A DNA stretch of 64,000 nt from Eubacteriales bacterium. Its GTDB lineage: Bacteria > Bacillota > Clostridia > Lachnospirales > Lachnospiraceae. Under the pieces are notes generated by a model. That model was given only the letters and a program-made list of their open reading frames with translations. It did not search any database and was not told the DNA's origin. Position numbers and translations under genes: made by a program. Each line of letters begins with the position of its first letter. Position 1 is the first letter of the stretch. Positions 44,357 through 52,258 of the stretch are shown here, piece by piece. The stretch lies in contig JAUNPS010000011.1 in NCBI GenBank assembly GCA_030536575.1, forward strand, positions 1 to 64,000, written 5' to 3'.

Positions 44357-46186
44357 ATGGAAAAACGGAAACACCGGAGTTTTCTGGCAACGATCATTCT
44401 TCATAACTGTCTGTATGTGTTCGCCCTTGTTTTCCTGTTTTTGGTCATTTATCTGGAAATGCAGATTTCCGATACCAGGAAATCCCATCAGAATATCCTG
44501 GAAGCCTTTGCCGAAAAAAGCGGCTCCCAGATTGAAGACCTGGTTGGCGATATGGAAAAAATGAGCTATAACATTGCCGCTTCCGATACGGTTCTTAGCG
44601 CACTGAAAAACGCCGGAAACTATACCGGCTCCAATAATTATTTCGACCTCGCTCCCAGTGAACGCCGCGACCTGCTGAACCTCGTACAAATTTTTGCCGG
44701 GCCCAATATCGGGAAGAAAAATATTGCCATCATCTCCTCTCTGGGGGATTCCATGGCCCTGGGAAATTATGAAACCATCAGCTACAGCCGGGAAGAAATG
44801 CAGAACCTGTCCCGCATGGAAACCTTCCAGACCCCAACGGTCAGCAAATATCTGGTAAGTCCCGGTGAAGACCTCTACGGCCGCATTTCCATTCCGGTCT
44901 TTTCCTTTGTCCGGATCATCGCCGACGAATTCGGGCAATATGGTTATGTGGAAATTCAGGACTCCGCAGCCACTCTGGATTCCATCCTCTGTGATTCCCT
45001 GGACAGCCTGCACATTTCCACGGTCATCACTTATAACGGAGATTTCTTTTATGCATCGGACAGCGAAGTTTCCGACTGGGCTTCGCTGAACGCCATCCTG
45101 CCGGAAAGCGGGCAGGATCAGGAATCCATTAAAATTTCCATTGATGGAAAACCCTACCTGCTCTACACCATTGATCTGAAAAAATATGATCTTGTCATTT
45201 ATTCTTTAAGCTCTATGGCAGACATTTATAAAAAATCATTCCAACAGGCATTTTTTATCATCCTTCTTGGCATCCTGTTAATGATCCTGGTCGGCTGCAT
45301 CAGCATTGTGATCAATAACCGCCTGTACGCGCCGGTCAAAGAGCTTCGGGAAAAAATGGAAGCCCTCCCTCCGGATCAGCTCCAAATCGACCTGTCCGAC
45401 CACACGGAAAACGACGAAATCGAACTGTTTCACCATGCCTTTCAGAAGATGCTCGACAGCATCCGCAAGCAGAATGACGAACTGTTAAACCGCAGGCTCC
45501 GGGAACTGCAGCTCTCCTACCAGGCGCTTCAAACCCAGGTCAGCCCCCATTTCCTGTACAACACGCTTTCGGTCATCGGCTTGAAAGGCGAGCTGGGCGG
45601 AAATCCGGAAATCATGGATATGTGCTCTTACCTGACGAAAATGATGTCGTATTCCCTGGATACCAGTACCTCCATTGTGCCCTTTTCCCAGGAAATCGAG
45701 TACATGCAGTATTATTTGCAGCTTATGAAATACCGTTATCTGGACAAGCTGGAATACCGCACACAGATCGATGAATCTCTGACCTCTCTGGAGGTTCCGA
45801 AGTTTATTTTGCAGCCTATTGTGGAAAACTGTTTTACACATGGATTTAAAAACAGCCTGAAGGAGACTTTTCTTCTTTCTGTTTATATTGAGAAAGCTCC
45901 GGACGGATGGCTGATTCGTGTGGAAGATAACGGAACCGGATTTTCGGAGGAGGATAAAAACCGCGTTTACCAGGAAGCCGCTTACGTGCGCGATTGTGTG
46001 GAAAATCCGAATGCGGATTTTGTAAACCATATCCATGGAATCGGTCTTGTGAACACCTATGCGCGCCTTCTGCTCGGTCTTTCCGGAAATGTTACGCTGC
46101 ATATTGGGGAAAGTGCGATGCAGGGAGGATTAGTCGAAATTCATTACGAGGAGTCTGTTGCAATCGTCGGAGGTGAGGAACATTGA
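44357..46186 (+). CDS. YesM-type sensor histidine kinase (HisKA_7TM-less, His_kinase family)
   Basis: 609 residues from ATG 44357 (AGGAGGGGG upstream). Membrane segment ~13-33, an extracellular sensor of ~260 residues, second membrane segment ~295-320, HAMP, then the His_kinase domain QTQVSPHFLYNTLSVIGLKG (His398) and an ATPase domain (QPIVENCFTHGFKN, RVEDNGTGF, GIGLVNTYARL). Senses an outside sugar signal and phosphorylates the next gene product. Overlaps that gene (TTGA). Divergent from the importer it probably controls. Confidence 0.93.
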   Translation: MEKRKHRSFLATIILHNCLYVFALVFLFLVIYLEMQISDTRKSHQNILEAFAEKSGSQIEDLVGDMEKMSYNIAASDTVLSALKNAGNYTGSNNYFDLAPSERRDLLNLVQIFAGPNIGKKNIAIISSLGDSMALGNYETISYSREEMQNLSRMETFQTPTVSKYLVSPGEDLYGRISIPVFSFVRIIADEFGQYGYVEIQDSAATLDSILCDSLDSLHISTVITYNGDFFYASDSEVSDWASLNAILPESGQDQESIKISIDGKPYLLYTIDLKKYDLVIYSLSSMADIYKKSFQQAFFIILLGILLMILVGCISIVINNRLYAPVKELREKMEALPPDQLQIDLSDHTENDEIELFHHAFQKMLDSIRKQNDELLNRRLRELQLSYQALQTQVSPHFLYNTLSVIGLKGELGGNPEIMDMCSYLTKMMSYSLDTSTSIVPFSQEIEYMQYYLQLMKYRYLDKLEYRTQIDESLTSLEVPKFILQPIVENCFTHGFKNSLKETFLLSVYIEKAPDGWLIRVEDNGTGFSEEDKNRVYQEAAYVRDCVENPNADFVNHIHGIGLVNTYARLLLGLSGNVTLHIGESAMQGGLVEIHYEESVAIVGGEEH

Positions 46187-47394
46187 TCTGTCGTATTGTT
46201 GTCGTGGAAGACGAGCCTGCTATCCAGCAGGGAATCGTCGCCTTAATTCAGCGTCTGGACTTGCCCGTCCAGGTCATTGCCAGCTACGATACCGGCGAGG
46301 CGGCGCTGAAAAATCTTTTCGAAGACAAGCCGCATATTATCATCACGGATATTCAGATGCCTGCAATGACCGGGCTGGAGCTGATCAGCCGCATAAAACA
46401 GCAGGGCTATGAGGCGGAATATTTGATTCTGAGCGGCTATGCGGATTTTGAATATGTGCGGACCGCCCTGAAGCTCAGCGTCAACAATTATCTTTTAAAG
46501 CCTCCGCGTATGCGGGAACTCTACGATTCCCTCCGGTATCTCTGCCAAAAACAGGAGCAGGCAATTTATGAAAAGAAGCGGCTTCTCCTGCTGGATCTGC
46601 TCCATCAGCGCAGAAGCGTCCGAACTGAAGACCTCAATCCGGAAAGTCTCTGCGCTTCGCTCATCCTTTTTGGGATTGGAGCCGGCGGGCGGCCAAAATC
46701 CGCCGAAGAGTTACCGAACCTGAATCAATGGAACTGCCAGTCTCTTCTGGATTTTCTACGGGAGAAGCATGCTTTTTCCGAGAATTTATGGGTTATTGAC
46801 GAATACGATCCGACGGTCAAGGCCATTGTGATGTTTACGGATTCCTATGAGCCGGTTCCCTCGGCCTTTCTTCAGATTTTGCAGCAATTTGGCGCGCAGT
46901 TCCAGCTTCCGATGACCTTTGTCGTCAGTTCCAAGATCGACGACCTGAGCAGCCTGCCCGATGTGAATACGCGCTGCCTTCAATATCTGCTTCAGAGTTC
47001 TGCCTCCGGCAAAGATCAAATCATTTATGAAGCTTTAAAGGATTCCTCAAATAACCTTCAGCTAAACGATGCCATCCAGGCACTGTACACAGCAGTCTGC
47101 GAACGCTATTGGGAAGATATCAATTTTAAAGACTTCGCAAAAAAATACGGCTACCACCAGGGCTACCTGATGGCACAGTTCGCAAAAGTCTATGAAATTC
47201 CTCCAAAGAAGCTCCTGATGCAGAAACGGATGGAAAAAGCCATGGAGCTGCTCGCCAAAAGCCAGCTCCGCATTAAAGATATTGCAGAAATGGTCGGTTA
47301 TACGGACGTCGCCTACTTCAACCGCGTTTTCAAAGAAAACACCGGCACCACCCCCAAGCTGTACCGCGAATCCCACGGCGTCCCCTCCCCCTGA
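46183..47394 (+). CDS. YesN-type response regulator with AraC DNA-binding domain
   Basis: 403 residues, start TTG at 46183 with GGAGGTGAGG upstream, overlapping the kinase stop. Receiver with Asp56 (HIIITDIQMPAMTG), Lys in YLLKPPRM, a linker domain, and C-terminal AraC helix-turn-helix pair: FKDFAKKYGYHQGYLMAQFA and RIKDIAEMVGYTDVAYFNRV. Activator, likely of the binding-protein/permease/GH42/GH95 operon. Confidence 0.94.
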   Translation: MICRIVVVEDEPAIQQGIVALIQRLDLPVQVIASYDTGEAALKNLFEDKPHIIITDIQMPAMTGLELISRIKQQGYEAEYLILSGYADFEYVRTALKLSVNNYLLKPPRMRELYDSLRYLCQKQEQAIYEKKRLLLLDLLHQRRSVRTEDLNPESLCASLILFGIGAGGRPKSAEELPNLNQWNCQSLLDFLREKHAFSENLWVIDEYDPTVKAIVMFTDSYEPVPSAFLQILQQFGAQFQLPMTFVVSSKIDDLSSLPDVNTRCLQYLLQSSASGKDQIIYEALKDSSNNLQLNDAIQALYTAVCERYWEDINFKDFAKKYGYHQGYLMAQFAKVYEIPPKKLLMQKRMEKAMELLAKSQLRIKDIAEMVGYTDVAYFNRVFKENTGTTPKLYRESHGVPSP

Positions 47395-47464
47395 GGTCAG
47401 CTCCCACCCGCCCTCCTTTTCCCGATTTGCGAAAAGTTTTTCTGTCCTTTTCCCAAATCTGTGC

Positions 47465-47470
47465 TATAAT
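47465..47470 (+). promoter_or_regulatory. -10 element before the ROK gene
   Basis: TATAAT 51 bp before the ATG; the -35 is weak, which may reflect regulated expression. Confidence 0.4.
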
Positions 47471-47520
47471 CATTTGTATGATGAATAAACTATGTACCGT
47501 TTTTAAAAAGGAGGCCCGCC

Positions 47521-48672
47521 ATGATCACCGGAAGCAAGGAACTGATCCGCGACATTAACTCGCACCTCGTCCTGGAAACCATCGTAAACGACGGGCCCAT
47601 TTCCAGGGCCGACCTCTCCAAAAAACTCGGCCTCACCAAAGCCACCATCTCCTCCCTGGTCCAACTCCTGATCGACGAAAACCTCGTCATCGAAATCGGC
47701 AGCGCCCAAACCGAAAAAGGCCGAAAACCCATCCTCCTGGACCTAAACCAGCGGGAAGGCCACGTCATTTCCCTGGATCTTGGCGTAGACACCATCACCG
47801 TCCTGACCTGCGACCTGCGCGGAACCCACTGCCGCTTAAAACAATACCCGAACAATGCCTCCGGCCAGGAAATCCTTCCCCTCCTGAAGTCCATCCTGCG
47901 CCAGACCATCGACCGCCTTCCCCCTGCCAAATGCGGCATCGCCGGAATCAGCCTCGGCATCCACGGCGTCGTCCACCAGAACCAGGCCGTTTTCACCCCC
48001 TACTACTCCCTGGAAGGCCAAAACCTGGCCGCACTTTTGCAGGAAGCCTTCCAGATCCCCGTTTTCATGGAAAACGAAGCGAACCTGTCCGTGCTGGGCG
48101 AACGCACCTTTTCCTTCGACTACCCGAACCTGATCAACCTCAGCGTCCACTCCGGCATCGGCCTCGGCATCCTCATCGACGACAAGCTCTACACCGGCCG
48201 AAACGGCTACGCCGGCGAATTCGGCCACACCATCGTCGTCCCGGACGGCCGCCCCTGCCCCTGCGGGAACCACGGCTGCATCGAACAATACGCCTCCGAG
48301 CGCGCCATCCTCCGGGCCATCTCCGAAAAAAAAGGCCGCACAGTCACCCTTGACCAGTTCATTGCCCTCTATAACCAAAAAGACGCCGACGCCCTGCAGT
48401 CCATGGATGACTTCATCCTCTACATGAGCATCGGCATCAACAACCTCCTGAACACCTTTAACCCGGACGCCATTGTCATCAACAGCTCCTTTACCATCTA
48501 CCTGCCCGGCATCACAGACATGCTGCGGGCGGCGCTGAAAAACCGGATGGATAAGTATTGCGTGCTGCTGCCGTCGGGGCTGCAGGATACGGCGATCCTG
48601 CTGGGCGGGGCGTGTGTGGTGATTAAGAATTTTCTGGGGATTGAGCGGCTGTGCCTGCCGCAGCGAAAATGA
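47521..48672 (+). CDS. ROK-family transcriptional regulator (XylR/NagC type)
   Basis: 383 residues. N-terminal winged helix (DGPISRADLSKKLGLTKATI, SSLVQLLIDENLV), then a ROK sugar-kinase-like fold with ISLDLGVDTITVLTCDLRG, LGIHGVV, MENEANLSVLGE, NLSVHSGIGLGILIDDKLY and the zinc motif CPCGNHGCIE. Represses sugar genes until its sugar binds. Could serve either half of the glycan island. Codons are unusually C-rich in the third position. Confidence 0.93.
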   Translation: MITGSKELIRDINSHLVLETIVNDGPISRADLSKKLGLTKATISSLVQLLIDENLVIEIGSAQTEKGRKPILLDLNQREGHVISLDLGVDTITVLTCDLRGTHCRLKQYPNNASGQEILPLLKSILRQTIDRLPPAKCGIAGISLGIHGVVHQNQAVFTPYYSLEGQNLAALLQEAFQIPVFMENEANLSVLGERTFSFDYPNLINLSVHSGIGLGILIDDKLYTGRNGYAGEFGHTIVVPDGRPCPCGNHGCIEQYASERAILRAISEKKGRTVTLDQFIALYNQKDADALQSMDDFILYMSIGINNLLNTFNPDAIVINSSFTIYLPGITDMLRAALKNRMDKYCVLLPSGLQDTAILLGGACVVIKNFLGIERLCLPQRK

Positions 48673-48684
48673 CGAATGGCTGCT

Positions 48685-48945
48685 TTAATCATCAAGCAGC
48701 CATTCGTTTGCCAACGCATTCCCAATCGACGCGATTGAAACGCTTGAACCAATATTGTCAGCAAGAAACAGGATAATTTTACGCAGCAGGACCGGATCTG
48801 TGATCTGCTTTTGCCCTCTTCGTTTTTCCCGTATCTCGAAGCCATAAAAATCAAGGAACTCACGCAGCGAAAGCGAAAGCATTTTGATCTCCACGCATCT
48901 TCCGATTTAGTTGCACAGGATAGCATAAACTTTCATTTTTTTCAA
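48685..48945 (-). pseudogene. Remnant of a DUF4143/AAA_14 ATPase gene
   Basis: The surviving frame (48685-48894; 69 codons from GTG) reads VEIKMLSLSLREFLDFYGFE, then REKRRGQKQITDPVLLRKII and ADNIGSSVSIASIGNALANE. In full-length DUF4143 ATPases the first part (GRxVEIKMLPLSFREFLDF) and the second (about 70 residues later) are separated, and an AAA domain of ~130 residues precedes them; a C-terminal domain follows. Here the AAA half, the middle and the C-terminus are all missing. A promoter (TTGAAA at 48940-48945, 17 bases, TATCCT at 48917-48922) remains directly in front, so deletion joined the original promoter region to mid-gene. Not expected to be functional. Confidence 0.75.
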
Positions 48946-48998
48946 GTATTTGCACTCAAATGCAAAAACTTTCATTTTTCGACAGCCATTTGCCTTCC

Positions 48999-49715
48999 CT
49001 AATCAATCTCCCAAAACTGATAATGCTCCCGCAAAACCCTCTCAATACTCTGATAATCCCTCTCCTCCAACAAAGAAATCATCTCCTCATGAAGCTGAAG
49101 AAACTTCTCCACCTGCCTCTGCTCCAGCACCCTCTCCACCGTCTTCGTCCTCGACGGCGTCGTAATCCTGTCCACATACTCATACATATTGCACAAAAGC
49201 CGGTTCTCCGTAATCCTTGCCAGATACATATGAAACGCATTATCCGCCTGAATCACCTTCTTCGGGTCCGCCGCTTCCCCGCCGACCGCCTCCTTCAGCT
49301 TCTCAAACTCCTCCCGAAGCCCCTCCAGATGCTCCTCCTTCAAAACCCCCATAATCTGGTAAAAAATCCCGGTATCAAAGACCTTCCGCATCTGAATAAT
49401 ATCCGACTTAAACGTTTTCTCCAGAAGAATCCCATACAGCATCGGATCCAGCATCTTCTGATTATAGGTATCGTTGACAAAGGTTCCCTCCGCCCGCTTA
49501 ATATAAACGACCCCATAAGCCTCCAGAATCTTAATCGCCTCGCGCACCGAATTCCGCCCGATCCCAAAGCTCGCACACATCTCCGGCTCCGTAGGGAGCT
49601 TGTCCCCCGGCTTCAGTTCCCCGGCAATAATCGAATCCGTGATCTGCTTCACCACCTGATTCACCACCGATTCCCCGTGAAGTGGTTTTGCGTGAAATAA
49701 ACTTCCTTCTGCCAT
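48999..49715 (-). CDS. GntR-family regulator, FadR (FCD) subfamily
   Basis: 238 residues. Winged helix with VVKQITDSIIAGELKPGDKL, PTEPEMCASFGIGRNSVREA, IKILEAYGVVYIKRAEGTFV; C-terminal FCD helical domain with metal/ligand residues (RKVFDTGIF, NAFHMYLARIT, LHEEMISLL). Last gene after the BKACE gene (22 bp), so it probably senses an intermediate of that pathway and represses the operon. Confidence 0.92.
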   Translation of the reverse strand: MAEGSLFHAKPLHGESVVNQVVKQITDSIIAGELKPGDKLPTEPEMCASFGIGRNSVREAIKILEAYGVVYIKRAEGTFVNDTYNQKMLDPMLYGILLEKTFKSDIIQMRKVFDTGIFYQIMGVLKEEHLEGLREEFEKLKEAVGGEAADPKKVIQADNAFHMYLARITENRLLCNMYEYVDRITTPSRTKTVERVLEQRQVEKFLQLHEEMISLLEERDYQSIERVLREHYQFWEID

Positions 49716-49737
49716 AATCTTCTCCCTTCCTGTTTCT

Positions 49738-50538
49738 TTACCGCACCGTCGTCCCCAGGATCTTCCTCGCTTCCTCTGTCGTCGCCGGTTCTCTTCCCAT
49801 TGCCCGGATCAGCTCCACCAGCCGTTCCACCAACTGCCAGTTGTACTCCGCATCCTCCGTCTCCGTCAGATAATGGCTGTCCTCGAACCCAATCCGCACC
49901 GTGGACGCCCCCATGGCAATCGCCGCCGCCAAAAACGTCCAATCCTGTCTTCCATAATGCGTCACGCCCCACTTCGCATCCGCCGGAACCCTGGAGCGGA
50001 ACGCAATCAAATCCTCGATATTCGCCTGCATGCCGCCCTGCTGCCCGAACACCAGATTATAAAACAGCGGCGTCCGGAACGGAATTTCGCCCCGCAGGCG
50101 CTCGATATTATAAAACATCCCAATATCAAACACCTCAATATCCGGAATCACACCCGCCTTATAAATCTCCTCCGAGCAATACCGGATTTCCGCCGCAGAA
50201 TTGTGATAAACCGCCTCGCCCAGATTCGTCGAACCCGCATTCAGCGAAGCCGTCCCCACCTTCCGGTAAGCCAGCGGCCTGCACCGCTCCTCGATATTCA
50301 TCTCCGACACGCCGCCTGTAGACGCCTGAAAAACAATATCACATTTCTCATCAATCTTCTCAAAACATTCTACCATATAAGAAATATCCGGCGTCAAACT
50401 TCCGTCCGGTTTTCTGCAATGCAGATGCACCATCGACGCTCCGGCCTTCGCCGATCTCGCCACATCCTCCGCCAGTTTTCCCGCATCCACCGGGTCGCCC
50501 GCTCGCACCGGCGCCACCGATACTACAATTTTCTCCAT
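49738..50538 (-). CDS. BKACE-family enzyme (3-keto-5-aminohexanoate cleavage protein, DUF849)
   Basis: 266 residues from ATG 50536-50538 (GAGGTGAAG upstream). TIM-barrel DUF849/BKACE: VVSVAPVRAGDPVDAGKLAE, GASMVHLHCRKPDGSLTPD (zinc His-x-His), VFQASTGG, GTASLNAGSTN, VEVFDIG-type strand and VRIGFEDSHYL. BKACE enzymes condense a beta-keto acid with acetyl-CoA to give acetoacetate and a CoA ester. The specific substrate cannot be told. Overlaps no gene; kinase stop lies 10 bp upstream. Confidence 0.9.
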   Translation of the reverse strand: MEKIVVSVAPVRAGDPVDAGKLAEDVARSAKAGASMVHLHCRKPDGSLTPDISYMVECFEKIDEKCDIVFQASTGGVSEMNIEERCRPLAYRKVGTASLNAGSTNLGEAVYHNSAAEIRYCSEEIYKAGVIPDIEVFDIGMFYNIERLRGEIPFRTPLFYNLVFGQQGGMQANIEDLIAFRSRVPADAKWGVTHYGRQDWTFLAAAIAMGASTVRIGFEDSHYLTETEDAEYNWQLVERLVELIRAMGREPATTEEARKILGTTVR

Positions 50539-50548
50539 CTTCTTCACC

Positions 50549-52030
50549 TCACACAATTCGTTTCACCAAATCACCAAGTGTCTTCTCCGTGCCGACATTT
50601 CCAGGGAAAATAATGTAGGGCCTGCCAGGGAACTTCGCTTCCGCCCCCTGCCTCCACACCGGGATTCCTTTGTCCGCCTGGCCCATCACCAGCGCCTTTC
50701 GGATTCCCAGTCCGCGCACCGCTACATCACTGGACGTAATCCCGCCTTTCGCCAGGATAAACGCCGGTTCCTCCTCCAGCGCGCACACCACATCCGTCAG
50801 CGCCTCCGAAATCCGCACGGAAATCCTCAGGGCCTCCTCCTTGCTTCCGCCCTCCGGAAGCACCAGTTTCCGGCTGGTGTACAGCACCGCCGTGCGGCCA
50901 GTCCGAATCACACGCTCCACTTCCCGGACAGCGCGTTTCGTCTCCGCTTCCAGAGCGCCTTCCTCCGCGGCATGTTCCGTAGAAAATTCCAGGAATTCCA
51001 CTTCCGGCAGCTTCCGAAGCTCCTCCAACTGCTGATTTGTCTTTTTCACATGGGAGCCTACCACGACCAGGCCGCCGTTCGCGCCCTTGCCCGCATTCTC
51101 CAGAAGCTTCTCACGTCCCAGAAAGCCCTGTTCCGTGACGCCGCCTAAGACCTTCGGCACCGCAGCCGCACTCCGAATCAGGAAATGTTTTCCCTTTTCA
51201 AGGGCACCTGCAAGCGCTATCGCGAAGACTTTCAAATCCGCATATTCCAGCGCATTTACTACAATCTGCCGAAAGCCTTCGGCATCGCAGAGCTTCCTCT
51301 CGATCTGCTCATACTGCATCCCGCGCAGCTCTTCCAGTTCAATGCAGAGCACCTCGTCTGCTGGATACCGCCCCAGGCTCTTTTCTGCAATGTATTCCTT
51401 CAAGTCCGAAGCCTGAAATCCAAAAGTCGTATCCTTCGCAAACTCCGTCTCCCCCGCCGGAACCGCCGTCTCGCCTTCCAGGCAATAATGGACGTCTCCA
51501 GCCGTCAGGCGGCCTCCCTCCGGGAAAAACGGACACAAAATCAGCCCGTCCACCGCCGACGCGCCTTCTTCCTCCAGCGCCGCCCGCAGCGTGTCCGTCT
51601 CCAGCGGATAGTGGCCCCGCAGCGTCGAATCCCCTCTGGAAATCAGCAGAAAATCCTTTCCCTGCTCCTTCGAAACCGCCGCCAGGCTCTTCGCGATCTG
51701 CCGGTGCACCTGCTCCGTCTTCTCCTCCGAAAAGCTCCTGGAATTCGTCAGCACATAGAACATCCCATGCTCGTCCTGGAATCCCCGGCGCATCAGGTCT
51801 TCCGTCATTTCCGCGGTTCCCCAGCCGGGAATCCCGCAGTCTGTCTCCGGTGCGGCCGTATATACATAGATATCATGCACCGTCTGCGTACCCGTCGGGT
51901 CGTCGTCCAGCACAACGATCTGGCTTCCCAGGCCGGACACCGCCGCCTGATACCGCGCCTCAATCTCTTCTTTCTGCTCCTCCGTATACGAAGGGTATCG
52001 CTTCTTTAACTCTTCCAGCGTCATTCTCAT
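50549..52030 (-). CDS. Four-carbon acid sugar kinase family protein (DUF1537)
   Basis: 493 residues from ATG 52028-52030 (GGAGAATC upstream). N-terminal domain with IVVLDDDPTGTQTVHDIYVY, FYVLTNSRSFSEEKT, LLISRGDSTLRGHYPLE, ILCPFFPEGGRLT. C-terminal domain with LVVVGSHVKKTNQQLEEL, ILAKGGITSSDVAVRGLGI and IIFPGNVG for ATP. Family members phosphorylate tetronates such as D-threonate, D-erythronate or 2-keto-acids. This is longer (493 versus ~420) than the typical OtnK type. Paired with BKACE and GntR rather than the common PdxA2/OtnC partners. Confidence 0.9.
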   Translation of the reverse strand: MRMTLEELKKRYPSYTEEQKEEIEARYQAAVSGLGSQIVVLDDDPTGTQTVHDIYVYTAAPETDCGIPGWGTAEMTEDLMRRGFQDEHGMFYVLTNSRSFSEEKTEQVHRQIAKSLAAVSKEQGKDFLLISRGDSTLRGHYPLETDTLRAALEEEGASAVDGLILCPFFPEGGRLTAGDVHYCLEGETAVPAGETEFAKDTTFGFQASDLKEYIAEKSLGRYPADEVLCIELEELRGMQYEQIERKLCDAEGFRQIVVNALEYADLKVFAIALAGALEKGKHFLIRSAAAVPKVLGGVTEQGFLGREKLLENAGKGANGGLVVVGSHVKKTNQQLEELRKLPEVEFLEFSTEHAAEEGALEAETKRAVREVERVIRTGRTAVLYTSRKLVLPEGGSKEEALRISVRISEALTDVVCALEEEPAFILAKGGITSSDVAVRGLGIRKALVMGQADKGIPVWRQGAEAKFPGRPYIIFPGNVGTEKTLGDLVKRIV

Positions 52031-52069
52031 ACTCGATTCTCCATTATCCGTTTTAATGCCCCAACACGC

Positions 52070-52258
52070 CGCCAAATCCTATCCTCGGCCTGGGCAGCGC
52101 CGCGCGTCAGCACACATTTCCCATGCACCGACCCGCTCACCGCCAGATTCTATCCTCAGCCTGGGCAGCGCCGCGCGCCAGCACACATTTCCTATGCATC
52201 GACCCGCTCACCGCCAAATTTCATCCCTGGCTGGGGCGGCGCCGCGCGATCGCGGGCA
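52070..52258. repeat. 71-bp tandem repeat, about 2.7 copies
   Basis: Units begin at 52070, 52141 and 52212 (CGCCAAAT or CGCCAGAT), exact spacing 71 bp, third copy cut short at the GH127 stop. The core is CTATCCTC-GGCCTGGGCAGCGCCGCGC followed by CAGCACACATTTCC and GACCCGCTCAC. Between the kinase and GH127 genes; no gene crosses it. GC-rich and able to form stems, so it may end or process the mRNA here. Confidence 0.88.

Noticed and set aside
44228-45013. 261-codon minus-strand frame
   Set aside because: Antisense of the YesM-type kinase; no ribosome site, no domain.
52070-52258. CRISPR-like array
   Set aside because: 71-bp units are adjacent without unique spacers and there are no cas genes.
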